DNA of 64,000 nucleotides from Siphlonurus alternatus (GCA_949825025.1 OX463778.1:18940196-19004195); one strand, 5' to 3'. Shown: positions 1 to 12,930, counted from the first letter of the stretch. The notes: generated from the sequence alone by a model not told the origin. A program made the numbers and translations.

Positions 1-1229
1 CCCTCTACGACACTGAGCACAGCAGAGTGCATGCAAACGCATTCACATGGAAAGCAAGAGTCCAACCTTCGAAGCGCTCTGCTTTTGCATTTGAAAAGCC
101 TTCCTCTGCACTTGAAAGCGAACTCGAGCCTCCAGAGCGACAGCTAAGCAAGTGACCTTAGACCGCGGATATCATGTTATAGTCATCATCATAGAGAATC
201 CAGCATTCTCTACGTCATTATGGAACTCTTGAAGCATGTTCTTATTTATACGTTACTTTGGATAAAATTAAAAAGTTTTAACAACCTACTTTGTGTTTGC
301 AAAGGCAATTGCATAATAATAATAACAAATAGTTCACGATCTACGTTACATTAAATATTTTAATTTTTATTCATATTTTTTACAACCGTCTGTGTATGGT
401 GGTATATTTGCAACTTGTGTTTAAATAATATAATACATATAGAATTATATATATGATTAGCTAAATAGGAAGGTATTTAAGACAATTAATTTATAAAGGA
501 AGGATAGAAGTATGCTTAAATTTTCCTCTCTCTCATCACAATAAATTTGCGATGACCTCGTTCAATTATATAGCATCGAAAAAGAAAGAAGATATATCGA
601 TTCCAAATAAAATAAAAGATTAGAATAAATTAAAGCTGCTGCTGTATCCGTCTTATTTCATCGATTTCATTCGTAACATTCAGGTACACAATTTAACGTT
701 TTTCTGCTGCTCGATTCATTACCGCAATACAACACTGAAGAGTATAATTTTATTATGCAACAAAATTATTAGCGAGTTTTGATGAAAATACGTTTAATAA
801 AAGTGATATTTCAGTTAAGACAATTAAGTGAACCATTTTAAAAGCATAGAAAAAAGTAAAAAATTATATAGTTATTCAAGCATAATAATATTATGTAAAT
901 ATGTGTAATAATAAAAAGGTTAAATTAAATTTGTATTTTTTTCAAGCCAGATTGCTTTCTTCACGGCGGAGCAAGGAGGTTCGATATTTAAGAGCCGAAT
1001 CAAAAAGTATAACACATAATAAAAAGCTACTGATTTTACCAGGAGTTTTTGCAGTGGAACAAAATCCCAATTAAAATATGCCTGCATTGGATTATGTATG
1101 TGGGTGAGCTTTCTAATTGAGTCTATATATGGCTATACGTTCCATTCAGAGTCGAAGTAGACTAGGGGGGCTATAATCCACTCCCTCCCCTGAATCGGTC
1201 GCGTTATTGAGAAAAATGCATGGGCTATA

Positions 1230-2450
1230 ATATGGGTGGGTCCAGGGTCGGTTTGGGGGTTGAAGGCCCGCTCCGCGGGAGGGCCCGAAGGGCCCGCAAG
1301 CGTCCGTGGGGGGGGGGGGATAGCCCGCCGCAGCCGCGAAAATTTTAGGAAAAGGGGCGTGGCTTTCTTTTTGTTTTTTAATTTTAAAATGGCAAAATAT
1401 TGCAAGGTTTCATTTATTAGGAAATAAATTTGAGGAAAAAATAAAAAAAATTTGGATGCAGTTTAAATTATTTTTTTTAAAGTTAAAGTAGATGATGCTC
1501 TACAACCAAAAAAAAAAAGGTAAGTTATTATATTATTATTTTCTAAAAATAGTTCTAGTGCTCCTCCATAATGCAACCGAAATCCAAAAAATTCAAATAT
1601 CTTACATAGGTTCTGTAAAAAAAAAAAAAATAAATAAAAATTCAGGGAGAAAACGTCGTTTAACGCATAATAAGGCGTTACTTGACAAAAACCTTCCATT
1701 TATTTATTTATGTATTCACTCGAAAAAGTACACTGTTTATAGCCATTGGTGGTGTTCCATGGCTCGAGCTTTAATCAAAAACTTATAAAAAATATTTTTG
1801 CTCGGAGCAGTTTTTATGCATGTAAAAAAATCAAGAACATATTATAATTATATTTTTAAATATTTTTTGGTTACAGCTCGAGCTTATGGTACATAGCTAT
1901 ATTTTTTATATCGCATCATAATGGTGTATTTTTTTCGAATTAATCAAGAGTGTTTGTCATGCAGGTATTAGACCCTACGCGTTTTTAATAATATTGAGAA
2001 TTTCTTTCTGGACATACCTATGTGAGCTAGATAGAATTTTTGTCGTCCTAAAATTCGATACAAACTTGTTTTGTTTTGTTTTGAAAATAATGAAAATATG
2101 AACTCAGTAGATATTCAAATACGTCTATTTTTCTACAGTGCTTAATTTAATTTCTTAAGTCCTCTCAAATATGTATGAATTGTAAGTTAATGCACAAAGT
2201 CACGCGTGTGTTTTTATCATACATAAAATAATCCTTAATTGATACACGTACGTGATAAATTTTTGAATTTTTACTTTTTTAGAGCACGGTGAATATTTTA
2301 TAATTTACCCGTGATTTAACCCTCAGTAAAATTTCAAATTTTCTTTGAGGCCCGGAGGGGGCCCGCGCAGGCCGGGGCCCGCTCCGCATTTGCGGAGTCA
2401 ACTATATGGCCAGACCGACCCTGGGTGGGTCCGTCTTCCTCCTACTATAA
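1230..2450. repeat. Two inverted GC-rich blocks, possible transposon ends
   Basis: Block one (about 1228-1300) and the reverse complement of block two (about 2352-2435) share CCAGGGTCGGT-type and CTCCGC/GCGGAGCGGGCCC-type motifs in otherwise AT-rich sequence. The inverted placement about 1.1 kb apart suggests the ends of a degraded element. Similarity is short and interrupted, and no target-site duplication was resolved. Confidence 0.3.
1757..1889. repeat. Imperfect inverted repeat, about 25 bp arms
   Basis: The sequence from CCATGGCTCGAGCTTTAA is mirrored by a reverse-complement copy ending GCTCGAGCTTATGG, with an AT-rich loop of about 80 bases. It is consistent with a small MITE, but there is no second copy in the window. 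Confidence 0.35.
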
Positions 2451-2666
2451 TTCCCCTTCCTCCAAAAGCGAAGACCCACCTCCTAACTATTTTCCTGGCT
2501 ACGTACGCCACTGCTCCTACTGTCATTTCTGACTTTGATTTTACCCTCCTCTTATAATACCTCCATGGTCTTTCCTTTGTTCCCGACAATTAGGGTCGAG
2601 AGTGACGTCCCCGGTTATTAAATCGATTACAAACAGGTTGCTTGAGTCATGTCTTCACCAACTTAC

Positions 2667-2726
2667 ATTAAGAACCGCTCTTGACAGGTAGAACGCCACT
2701 TCAGCCTTACACAACGCGTCAAAATG
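2667..2726 (-). CDS. Short internal exon: start of TM4
   Basis: A 60-base exon (20 codons) follows a strong acceptor, TTTTTTTCCAG, and precedes the donor GTAAGT. It reads HFDALCKAEVAFYLSRAVLN, in phase 0 with the 36-codon exon upstream across a 737-base intron. The polar start followed by EVAFYLSRAVLN looks like the entry into a fourth membrane helix that must finish in a further exon. It is too short to be found by open-frame length alone; it was found by looking for a continuation of the chain. I found no continuing exon between 1 and 2666, so the C terminus is probably outside the window. Confidence 0.82.
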
Positions 2727-3463
2727 CTGGAAAAAAACAAACAAATTAAAAATAAAGTTTTCTTTATTAAATACATATTTTTCAGAATTTTGTGGGTTTT
2801 TTGTTACGATATATATTTATTTTTTCTTAATTAACAAGTCATTACTTACACAAATGTATTTATACAATTATACTGCAGTATTATATTGCTGACTAGATAA
2901 CTAAAAATATTTTTTCTTAAAAAAAATAATAATATTTGGGGTTTATTTTAAATTCATTTTTTTTCAATGTAGATTTTTATATATAGAAAAATTAGCATAA
3001 AATAAAAGTGCACATAATATAAACATTACATTGTTCGATTATAAATTAATAACATTATAACTGCATATTGATGCTATATTTTCATCAAATTATGTGTATA
3101 ATGGCTTATTCACAAACACTATTAGCATATCTATACGATTAATTTTATAATAAATAAGATTTCTTATACTCTATTTGCACAATATAATAATTAAGCCTTT
3201 TGGAAAGTCGATTAAATTTAATTGTGTCTTGGAATTCAATCAATAACTGCACCCAAGTTTTGCTGAGTAGGATATTTAGAAGTACTTAATACGCTTCGCT
3301 ATAGAAAGTTTAAAATCTAACTTCCTGATAAGTATTGAGTAATTTTATTGTTTAATCAACGTGCTGTTTTCGTGCAAGTAAGGTTCGGCAATTTTTGTAA
3401 CAGCAGGCCCATATTCAATACTTCAATACAACGTTTGTAATTTTTTATTCACTTGGTACTTAC
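2727..3463 (-). other. Intron (737 bp)
   Basis: The intron runs from donor GTAAGTACC to acceptor TTTTTTTCCAG. It is AT-rich and holds nothing else I recognise. Confidence 0.75.
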
Positions 3464-3571
3464 CCGGTTGACGTGGTCTCTGAGGACGTTGGAGTACACC
3501 ATGGCGACTGCCTCGAGGGCCATAAAGGCCACGCAGCCCATGATCCACGGTGCCACAAGACTCACGCGTTC
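3464..3571 (-). CDS. Internal exon: TM3 and following loop
   Basis: A 108-base exon (36 codons, phase 0 at both ends) sits between the acceptor TTGTTGTTGCAG and the strong donor GTAAGT. It encodes a short polar lead ERVS, a hydrophobic helix from LVAPWIMGC to EAVAMVYS, then the charged loop NVLRDHVNR. The Glu inside the helix next to Ala-Val-Ala-Met is notable for a membrane segment. The exon is strongly biased to G or C at third positions (CTC, GTC, GCC, AAC), unlike the roughly 70% AT introns around it. This bias supports coding function. Confidence 0.88.
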
Positions 3572-3800
3572 CTGCAACAACAATACTCCAGAGTGAGCCA
3601 ACACGAGTGACTTTTTAGTGACGTGATGCGAATATTGCGCACTCGCTTCAAAATCATATGACGACCATCTTGTTTACGTCACGATTTTGTCATCGATCCT
3701 GGTGAGCGGTTTAAATAACCGGAAGTGTAAAGTTGTTGGTCTCAAATTTAAAACTTTGCTATAAATAGGATGTGCAGCTTTAAAAAAAAACACCCTACTC

Positions 3801-4218
3801 TTAAGGGCATTGGGTGTAGCACCGGTAGTTGGCAACACTGACGTATCTTCACCATGCTAATTTTTGATCATTGCTCCTCGGAGTAATTTTTATGCTAGAG
3901 CTAAGCTGATTGCTGTAGTATCAAGATAATTAGTAGCCCAAGTGCACAATTTGGCTAAATAAAGCCTGATTTAAAGAAAAGTATTTTTTTTATATTTTAG
4001 AAAAATGCATGTAAATTTAAAAAATTACTAAAAAATACTTTTCTTTAAATCAGGCTTTATTTAGCCAAATTGTGCACTTGGGCTACTAATTATCTTGATA
4101 CTACAGCAATCAGCTTAGCTCTAGCATAAAAATTACTCCGAGGAGCAATGATCAAAAATTAGCATGGTGAAGATACGTCAGTGTTGCCAACTACCGGTGC
4201 TACACCCAATGCCCTTAA
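3801..4218. mobile_element. TTAA-flanked perfect foldback MITE
   Basis: The arms 3801-3987 and 4032-4218 are essentially perfect reverse complements over 187 bases, separated by a loop of about 44 bases. TTAA stands at both outer ends (3801-3804 and 4215-4218), followed inward by GGGCATTGGGTGTAGC. TTAA duplication is characteristic of piggyBac-type transposition, so this is best read as a non-autonomous piggyBac-like element; because the arms run straight into TTAA, the exact end is inferred. There is no coding capacity. The near-identity of the arms suggests a recent insertion or ongoing arm conversion. Confidence 0.85.
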
Positions 4219-5104
4219 ATTACTAAATTAATATGCAAAACATGCAAGACGCTTAGAAACTTTGCACTTCAATCTAAATATAGATCTCTTAAATTTGTTT
4301 CCCTTCCTTCAACTTAACATGCCGCTCTTTACTTTTCATTGAAAATGTTAGTAAAAATATCAAATGACGTCACTAGACCATTGTAAGGACCGCAGTATGA
4401 TGATCCGAGAAATGTCGAAGGTCGCGTATTTTTGCTAGCAGGCAACGGACGTCTTTGTCTATATTATAAGGATCGAAGCAGTTAAAAAAATGTTACATAC
4501 AGGCAACATCGGTAAGGTTACGACCATGCTATTTTTTTTAGATGAGCTATCTTTTATCAGCAAGAAATGTTACGCTGGTATATACGTTGAGAAGTACGCT
4601 GAAATTATATTACTGTAAGTAAGGGTTGAAATTTATTCCTTTCTTTCCTAATTTATTTCGTAAGCACCTTAATCTAAAAATAAAAAATGTCTATATAGTT
4701 CGGGTATTTGAATGTGACTATGGGCCATGGGCCATAGGAAATTTAAACTCCTCTGAATGCAAGGAGAGAAAACAACAAAATTTTAAAGTGCAGTAGTTAT
4801 ACAATCAAATTTACTTTTCCTATAACCAGAATTTAATTAAAATTTATTTAAACAAATCAAATCAAATTAAGTGATTGAGTATATGTAGTAAAGTTTTCGA
4901 TTATATTAAATTAAATTTTATAGTGTTCCAGGATTTAAGCACTACCTGCTCCTATGTCCAGAAAATTTTCAAATATAAAAGATGAAAGAGGACACACACA
5001 TATCTTTAAGGATAAGATAATATGCCCAATCTTAAAAAAATATTTCTAGACATTAAAATTATGAAACATAATATATCTTAAAATGTTCTCCTCTACACAT
5101 CCCC

Positions 5105-5282
5105 TATCAGTAACTAAAAAATTAGGTACACAAATTCAATCTAATTTTTGATTTATTAATTTTTAAAGTTGACTACCTCAACATGAAGAAATAGAACTTC
5201 CATGTTAAATTAGTCAACTTTAAAAATTAATAACTAAAAAACTAGCTTGAATTTATATACCTAATATTTTAGCTACTGATAT
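5105..5282. mobile_element. Foldback MITE, AT-rich
   Basis: An outer arm beginning TATCAGTAACTAAAAAATTA mirrors the end TAATATTTTAGCTACTGATA. An inner arm ATTAATTTTTAAAGTTGACT mirrors AGTCAACTTTAAAAATTAAT around a loop of about 45 bases. The arms are imperfect in between, as in an aged palindromic MITE. Its family is not recognised. Confidence 0.6.
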
Positions 5283-5771
5283 AAGGCATGTCATGTATAA
5301 GAAATATGTATCAAGGAAGAGAAATTACCTCTAAAATCATCTCCTTGTTTTACACCTGTAGCTTTTTTTAATGTAAAAGTTCGGTGTTGTCGCTCTGCAG
5401 TTTAAAAAGTTGCTAAATTTGCAAATTTAAATCTTAAAGTAGTCTTTAGTTCAATTAATCCTTCTATACTTTTAGCATATTGTATTTTGAAGTAGCTGAG
5501 GCCAAAAAATGATGTTAATTTGCAAAAGAGCTAAAAGTTTGTTAAAATATAAGACATTTTTAATAGGTATTAATCAGTACGCAAGGAATTGAAAAATGAA
5601 TTAAATTGAACTTGAGACAACATTTTTATTTATATGGCTTCTGCATGTATAATGTCCAAGCTGCTTACTGTATTCAATAATTTACTTATAAATAGTAACA
5701 TTTTCAACGCTGGCCAAGGTTGAAAAAAAATTAAATCATTCTATTAATAACTAAAATAAAATTTAATAGAT

Positions 5772-6117
5772 TATCGACCTCAATTTTTTTATTGCAGAAA
5801 TGGATAGAGCGTGCAAAGTTATGCTACCCTGATTTTTTTCAGATTTTTTAGAGCCCAGTAACTATTTAAAAAAAAAATTGAAAGTTCTTTTTGTGACGTC
5901 ACGAGGCCGCAAGTCCCAAGGTGTATAGAGCACCTTTATACACCTTGGCAAGTTCTATATTTTTCTTAAGGAGTGGCGTCTCGTGACGTCACAAAAAGAA
6001 CTTTCAAATATATTTAAAAAATAGTTCCCGGTCTCTAAAAAATCTGAAAAAATTCAGGGTGGCATAACTTTGCACCCTCTATCCAATTTCTGCAATAAAA
6101 AAAATTGAGGTCGATAC
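5772..6117. mobile_element. CRE-bearing palindromic MITE, copy 1
   Basis: The arms begin TCGACCTCAATTTTTTTATT and mirror each other to the right end, where AATTGAGGTCGATA closes the element. Each arm carries GTGACGTCAC, containing the octamer TGACGTCA. The loop holds a second small hairpin around CAAGGTGTATA. Closely related copies lie at 34517-34833 and 43656-43973, so this is a dispersed repeat family. This copy lacks the outermost TGGAGTATT end on its left, or differs there. No coding capacity. Confidence 0.8.
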
Positions 6118-8040
6118 TCCGATGCCTCCGATGGTAAAATTTGTTAATGCCAATACGATTTGTATAAACTCATATGGTAAGTAACATTGTCAATTTTTAT
6201 TTTTGGTATGATAATATTTATTTTTCCTTTACTATATCAAAGCTGATAAAAAAAAACTGTGTGTTGTAATAACAATACCAAACTTAATTATGTAATAGTG
6301 ACATTGTTTAATTGTATAGCTTGTGTACGTGGGTTTTGTTTGACGAGTCTGACACTCATCATACATACATGATACGTACATGCAATACAAATATTTGTGA
6401 TAAAATAAAGAAAAGAAAAAAATTACATATTAAAACTTTAAGGATTTTATAAATAAAATATCATTATCAATAAGAAAAACTGTCTTTAATTTAAAGGTTT
6501 AAATTAAAATAAATTGTGTTCTTATAAAATATATCTAACTCTTTATTAAAAAATAAATTAATTTCTTTAGAATTTCCAATTCAATAAACACTCTGATCTA
6601 ATTCATCACTTATTGAAGATTTATAAGCATTAAGAAGAAAATATATTTTTTCTTTAAGATTTAATCCGTTCACGTTCGAACTAGAAAAGTATCGACGAAT
6701 CTTGTTTCTCAGATATATCTCTTAGAGCGTTTTTTTCTTTCATTTGGAGATTTCATCAGAGAGCAAGAAATGTGTTATCTTTTAGAAACAGTCTCATCTT
6801 TGCTGCTGCTGGATGATAATGAAACGAGCAGAGTAAATTTGTTTAGCGTCAGCAGCTTCAAACAGATTTGATATATAATCAAAATGAACTATACATACAG
6901 ACAGATGATGTACAGTGAAGAGAGATAATGAAGGAATATTACGAACGCAAACTTTATTTTCTTATTGTTTTAAAAGTTTTGGATATCATATTATACAAAC
7001 TTGATTATAGATAAGAAGATTATGAATGTTAAATATTTTTAAAGATGATGTACAAAAAGATGTTGAAGATTAAATTACATCCAAAAAATAAAATACACGA
7101 GTTGTACTTAAATATCAAGTTTGCCTTATTTTTGTAAATTATTATTTTTAAAATTAATGAGGAGACATTATTGTTTATATAGCTACAGAATTTAACATTT
7201 AACTTTAATTTAAAAGCATGACAACATTATGTGTCATGAAATCTTTAGCTGTCTAAACGTTTTAGTAGGAAAAAATACACTTACTTTGTTTAGGGTTTTG
7301 TTTTATTTATCTTTGTGCTGATGCAATAAATTTCCAGCAAATCCTATTGAATAGCTTATCACGAAAGCAAGGCACCCGATAATTTACAACTTCTCCCACC
7401 ACCTATCGTATCATCCGCCTTGGGGTTGTATTCTCTACATTCCAGATTTTACTTTGGGGAAAGAGAGGTATTCAGATAAACCAGCTATTGCAGCAATTTA
7501 TTGGAAACACATAAAACGTGTGTCAGACGATAAGTTACAATCTTTTTGCTACGTGTTGACGTCAACTATAAACATGCGTAGATAATTCACAATAAACCTA
7601 TAGCTACGAGCTAATAAAAGTACAGCATAAATAAAATTTCAGAATTTATTCAGAATTTATTTTTACTTGCCTGGGGATGTTATGAATTAATATATTATAT
7701 TTTTTATATTCACTACTCGTTTTTATGATTATAAACATATTTTTTATGCTCTAAAATATTAATTTTACCATAATGTTTAGGAAATTAAATTATTTTACAT
7801 GAAATGTAATTTCACCCGCGAGGTTAGGCAATTTGTATAGCATTAAAACAAAGCGGGTTACATATGCTGCAGGGGCAATATGACACGAGGCCCCGTGAGG
7901 CATTGAGAAATGAGTCACTCACTCTACCATGGCACCCACGTCATGTAAGCGTCCCCAATTTTCCCCTCCAACCCCAAATATAAACATTATAAATTAACAA
8001 TTGGGAAATTAAGTATAGAACAACTGTAGTTTATATAACT

Positions 8041-8280
8041 TGCTGTGCTATGACGGACAAGTTGCCAAACTTGAAGATGATCTGTCAATTGCTTTTGATT
8101 ATTTGGATGTGGAGTTACATAAACGACGGCTGTGGTGCGACGCGATTTTCACGCACAAGCTGAGAAATCCTATGCCGCAAGTGAACAAAAGGCTGCAACA
8201 CAATCGCCAAATATGGCCGCCAGATTGGATGTTACAGCAAGTGCGCATTATATACGTCATTTGATGAAAATCACCCATGT
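8041..8280. mobile_element. Degraded GCGAT-type MITE fragment
   Basis: The stretch ACGCGATTTTCACGCACAAG, the motif CCAAATATGGCCGCCA, and then TGTTACAGCAAGTGCGCATT match 24100-24170 closely. The right end GATGAAAATCACCCA resembles the inverted end seen at 23994. The apparent 74- and 61-codon frames over this region are repeat sequence, not genes. Confidence 0.5.
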
Positions 8281-9149
8281 AAATTTACCTTTACTAAGAA
8301 AAATACTATATAAGTAAGATGTGTCTTGACAGTTCTCTGGTACAATGATATAGACATCATCGTGGATTTTATAATATAGTGCAGCTTATTTAAACGTGTG
8401 GCTTAGTCAGCTCTACTGTTTTTACAACAAAAAAAGCACAGCCATGATATTTGTGATATTTGATTCCTTCAAAAATAATTCATCGCTATTGCAATTTACT
8501 CTTATTATTATAATATTATTAAATTGAATTTAAAATCAATACATTATATTCGTTATTAAAAAAAAAATACTCAAATAATGATCATTTTCAATAGCAATAA
8601 AAAGGATAGTATTTCAAAGCTAAATAAAAATTTGTCTGTTTCCTATGAACTTTCCATAAATAAAATAAATAATATTATCTCTTTTTATGCTACAAAAAAA
8701 TGTACGAATAAAAAAATCAATCCAATTAATTCATACATGACCATATTATCTAAAAAAAAAAAAAAAGTGTTCATCAACCTGTATCATTATTACACACTGA
8801 AAAATTAGTAAAATAATGGTATTATAATTATAAAAAAAAACTTTAACAAAGATCAAAGAATTATTGTTGTGTAAATTAAATATAATTAACTTTTGTTCAT
8901 TATCAGCTTCACTTTTACTTTACAGAACAATGAGTCTTTGAAGCTTTTTTTTTTTTTACTCTCGTTGAACAAACTGGCTCCGATCACGTGATCTCAGCAA
9001 GTCCATCTCTTTGATTGCCCTCCCCTCTTTGTGTGCTTGCTGTTGTGCATGTGGATATAGTTTACCTCGTTTACAATCCACACATTTGTTTTACTCATTT
9101 TATATTTAGTTTATATAATAAAATGAACCTTATGAATATTTGCATCACA

Positions 9150-9340
9150 GGTACTTTAGCTCATAGCGCTACTACCACGATTGTTGCGGTGAAGCAGCCG
9201 CCTTGCCCCTTCACCCCCCCCCCCCTCCACCCACCCGCATCCCGAGGCGAGCTTCCAAGTCCATCTCATCTACGAGCTCTCCATTCCACTTTAACTCGCT
9301 CACTCGTTGGTAGAAATGAAACTCAACTTGCTGTAATATC
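9150..9340. other. GC-rich island inside the 9.5 kb intron
   Basis: A block of about 190 bases with a run of C residues (9206-9225) and several CG dinucleotides stands out from the AT-rich intron. It has an open plus-strand frame, but no recognisable protein and no convincing splice sites. It could be a regulatory block, a transposon remnant or an unrecognised exon. Confidence 0.3.
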
Positions 9341-9824
9341 TCTGGAAAGATTTTATTATTATTAGAGATTTGCGCGTAGCTTTACACTTCCCAAAGGGAA
9401 TATTATTTTTATACTAAAAATTCTTTTTCATTCTTTTTATATAAATATAATTTAAGACCACAATAATGAATAGAGAATTATTTTTAAGTGCTTTTTAAAA
9501 TATTTTTATTCACTTTAAAGTTAAAACTTACTGTTAGACTCAAGTATATAAACTTATTACAAGAGGATGTTTAAAATGCAATTTAAAGTTATATTATAGC
9601 GTAAGTAGAGTGCTTTGGTTTATATAATAGCCACCCCTTATGATGAATACTTTTCAAAAATTTCCTGTACAAAGAGGAGACTATACTAAATAAAAAATTA
9701 GATTAGTTGATGCAATGCAATTTAAGTTTTGATTAATTTCATAAAATTTAATTGGAAGTTTTACTGTACAAATTAAAATTTAAAATGCTTTTTTTATGCA
9801 TTAAAAATTTTTGGTTATCACGAA

Positions 9825-9912
<88 letters not shown>

Positions 9913-9919
9913 ATATATA
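9825..9919. repeat. AT microsatellite
   Basis: An almost uninterrupted (TA)n tract of about 95 bases with one TT break. Confidence 0.95.
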
Positions 9920-10235
9920 ATGGTTTCCATGTTCTCTGGTTATATTTTATTGTTTGATATATTTTTATTACAGGTATGGTGTGAGTTATTATTAGTTACT
10001 TACAATAATAAACATAGAATTACTTAATTTTAGATTAATTAACTTCATAATAGCATGTATTATGCATGCATGCAGCATGCATTATATTACACGCATTGAA
10101 TACGCGTAGTTACAGTCTTCACATGTATGATTGTTTTTATGATGTCATTTACAAATTACAATATTTACTGAGGTCTAATATATAGAAAAAAATAAAGTAA
10201 TGTTATTATACTCTGTTAAGCTGGTATTAAGGCGG

Positions 10236-10468
10236 TATTACACGATACAATTTTTCTAACTATTGCATACAATTTTTCCTTTCAAGAAAACTTGAACTCC
10301 ATTTGTTTGTATGGAGATGAAATTTTCTTGCAAGGAAAAATTTTTCTAATTATTTTATACAATTTTTCTTTACAAGAAAACTTAATCTCCATTTGTTTGT
10401 ATGGAGATGAAATTTTCTTGCAAGGAAAAATTGTATACAATAACTAGAAAAATTGTATCGTGTAATAT
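10236..10468. mobile_element. TATTACACGATA MITE, copy 1
   Basis: The ends TATTACACGATACAATTTTT and AAAAATTGTATCGTGTAATA are inverted. The inside contains a roughly 100-base unit (ending in GGAGATGAAATTTTCTTGCAAGG) present twice in tandem, each itself palindromic (CAAGAAAA against TTTTCTTG). It appears to be a MITE that duplicated internally. Relatives occur at 31689 and 56064. Confidence 0.75.
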
Positions 10469-11194
10469 ATATAGGCTTTAAATATATATTACGCACAACA
10501 TATTATAAATATATTAAAGTAATTATAAAAACAACAATAAAAGGATATCAAAATCATATCATTTCAATTATCATTGATCGAAAGTATGCATTCAAAAAAC
10601 AAGCATATAACATATCAATTGTATTATATTTAACAATTTTAACTATAATTTTTCTTGTAACAACAATTTTAATGCATATGTACTGTACAGTACAGTACAC
10701 TTAAAAAAATTCAATCAATTTTCATGAGCAGCATATGAAGTTTGACGGCTGGCCTAATATTCGGGGGTTAAAAAAAAAATGAAAATTGACGGTTAACTTT
10801 TAGCGCATGCAGTATTATAATAATATTTTAATATTGATTGTCATATACACATTTTTGTTACAAAAACTAGTAAAATTTGGAGAACATGCTGTAAATGACG
10901 TGGGAATATTGTGACTGTTTTTAAAAGGAGAAAGTCCATTATCATAATACTAAACATTTAAATAATTATACTACTTCTGAAATATAGACTGAAACAAAAG
11001 ACGTATGTGCTCGTATATTATTAAGTATACTAAATTAAAAACTTCCTGTTTCATTAAAAGAGGTCCACAAATATTATGGAATATAAAAACGCCATAAATT
11101 TGTTTCTTAATAACTTTAATAAGTATATTGTCTTTATAGTAAAGCTAGATGAATATACATGAATGCTAAATTTTGACTGATGTAGTAATGCGTA

Positions 11195-11260
11195 TTTGTT
11201 TGTTTGTTTGTTTGTTTGTTTGTTTGTTTGTTTGTTTGTTTGTTTGTTTGTTTGTTTGTT
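11195..11260. repeat. TTTG microsatellite
   Basis: A perfect (TTTG)n tract of about 16 units. Confidence 0.95.
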
Positions 11261-11264
11261 GTTT

Positions 11265-11374
11265 TTTGTGTTTATATACGCTTTGCTTTAAATGACGCGT
11301 CTTTGCCGATATACGATAACATGTGCTCTATGTGTGTACTTTGTATTTGAAATGAGATAAAATAAATAAATAAA
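11265..11374 (+). mobile_element. Possible LINE 3' tail
   Basis: The sequence ends in AAATAAATAAATAAAA after a unique stretch, the form taken by 3' ends of several invertebrate non-LTR retrotransposons. No reverse transcriptase frame is visible upstream. Low certainty. Confidence 0.3.
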
Positions 11375-11970
11375 ATTTGAATGCTGGACGTGCTGGACCT
11401 GTCCATACCAGAAAAAAATAAACTTCTCGTAACCTGCATGGTTATGAGAAATTTATTTTTCTGGTTGACAGACACATTTTCAAGGTGTTTTTTTTATACA
11501 CAACTGAGAGATGTTTGTCGATAAATGTGCTTCAGTTTTAAATTACAAAGTTTTCATTATATATAGTTTCGACGATGAAGTTTCAAATTTTAATTATTTT
11601 CTGAGATCCTTTGTGATATTAATGCGACATCAACAAGTATTTTGTTTTTTTCGTAAATAGCTGATAATTAAATAATAATAAAACTAGCTAGACTCCACTA
11701 TGATATAGAGAGAGCTGTATCACCATTAGTCGATATTAGAGTGAATTTTTTAAGCCGTTTGACATCATATTTAAAAATGTAAAATAATTATTGAATGCTA
11801 TCATACATGATATTAATAAATGAGCATAAGGGGAGAGGTTGGGGAGAACGACACACAATATGGTGATCCATATTAAAATTTCACGGTTGTCATAACTTGC
11901 TATTTTGTTATTTGTCACATTTCAAGTTTATTAAAAAATTAGAATAACCAATATTTTATAACACTGTATA

Positions 11971-12123
11971 GGGAGCACTATAACCCCCATTTTAACCTCG
12001 ATTTTTATCCCTGGTGTTAAACTATGAGCTTAACATGGTTAGCCCCTGATTTAGTACCATGTTTAGCACCAGGGATAAAAATTGAGGCTAAAGTGGGGTT
12101 TAAAGTGCTTTGTGAATGTCCCC
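11971..12123. mobile_element. Palindromic MITE related to the GATTCACGAAGC family
   Basis: The left arm from GGGAGCACTATAACCCCCAT through TTTTTATCCCTGGTGTTAA is mirrored by CACCAGGGATAAAAATTGAG and AAGTGGGGTTTAAAGTGC. The right edge TTTGTGAATG and the internal GGTTA/TAACC blocks resemble the element at 12811, so I place it in that superfamily. Confidence 0.65.
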
Positions 12124-12540
12124 ATATACAATTATTAGAATAATACGTGTTAATAAAAAAATCACATTAAAAATTCAATTAGAAATACCATGATAAATTA
12201 TTTTATTTATGCAGTAGTATAAATAACAATAAATTATATCAGATGAATTATTATCAATATACACGATATAAAAAGTAACATATATGTTGTGATAAACATC
12301 GATGTCAAGGGTGTAGTAGTTTTGCCTCGAGCAAGTAGACTTATGTGTCACTTTTGCTGATAACGTCGAGTCTGCAGGGCACTGCTCGAGCGCATAATTT
12401 GCACCGCTGCCACCGCAAGTGACAAATTTATTATATGTAAGCTTGATATATATGTAATCTTGATTATTAAATAAAATACTTTGTCTTGTTTCATAAAGTT
12501 ACCATTCAATAAATTATAAATTTTTAAAGACTTGCTTAGT

Positions 12541-12649
<109 letters not shown>

Positions 12650-12810
12650 GTAACCATATATAATAACCAAAGTGATCTTATCAGCAGCCTTTTCAATTGT
12701 TTCATAGACTATTGGATATAAAATATTATAAAATAATAAACTGCAAACATGCTTGTAAAAATGATTTTCACTACAAGTAAAACTATATAAGAAACTTGCT
12801 AGCTATATTA

Positions 12811-12930
12811 TGGGTGTGATTCACGAAGCAGTTAGCCAGGTTTCTAACCACGTTTAACACGTATAGTTTAACGTGGTTAAGCTAATCATGGTTAAGAAAC
12901 CTGACTAACTGCTTCGTGAATCGCACCCCA
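12811..12930. mobile_element. GATTCACGAAGC MITE with TTA duplication
   Basis: The arms TGGGTGTGATTCACGAAGCA and TGCTTCGTGAATCGCACCCC are inverted, with inner TTAGCCAGGTTTCTAACCA mirrored by TGGTTAAGAAACCTGACTAA. TTA lies on both sides (12808-12810 and 12931-12933), a 3-bp duplication of the kind made by PIF/Harbinger transposases. The copy is 120 bases long, well preserved and non-coding. Confidence 0.78.

Larger units (their letters stand above)
1..2666 (-). other. Intron after the TM4 exon (partial)
   Basis: This stretch is AT-rich with no minus-strand exon that continues the gene. It holds two GC-rich blocks (about 1142-1340 and 2345-2470) and a short inverted repeat at 1757-1889. Positions 1-180 are somewhat GC-richer, with no frame or splice signal I can defend; they might be 3' UTR or another repeat. 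Confidence 0.5.

Noticed and set aside
9752..10027. 91-codon frame rich in Ile-Tyr
   Set aside because: Translates the AT microsatellite.
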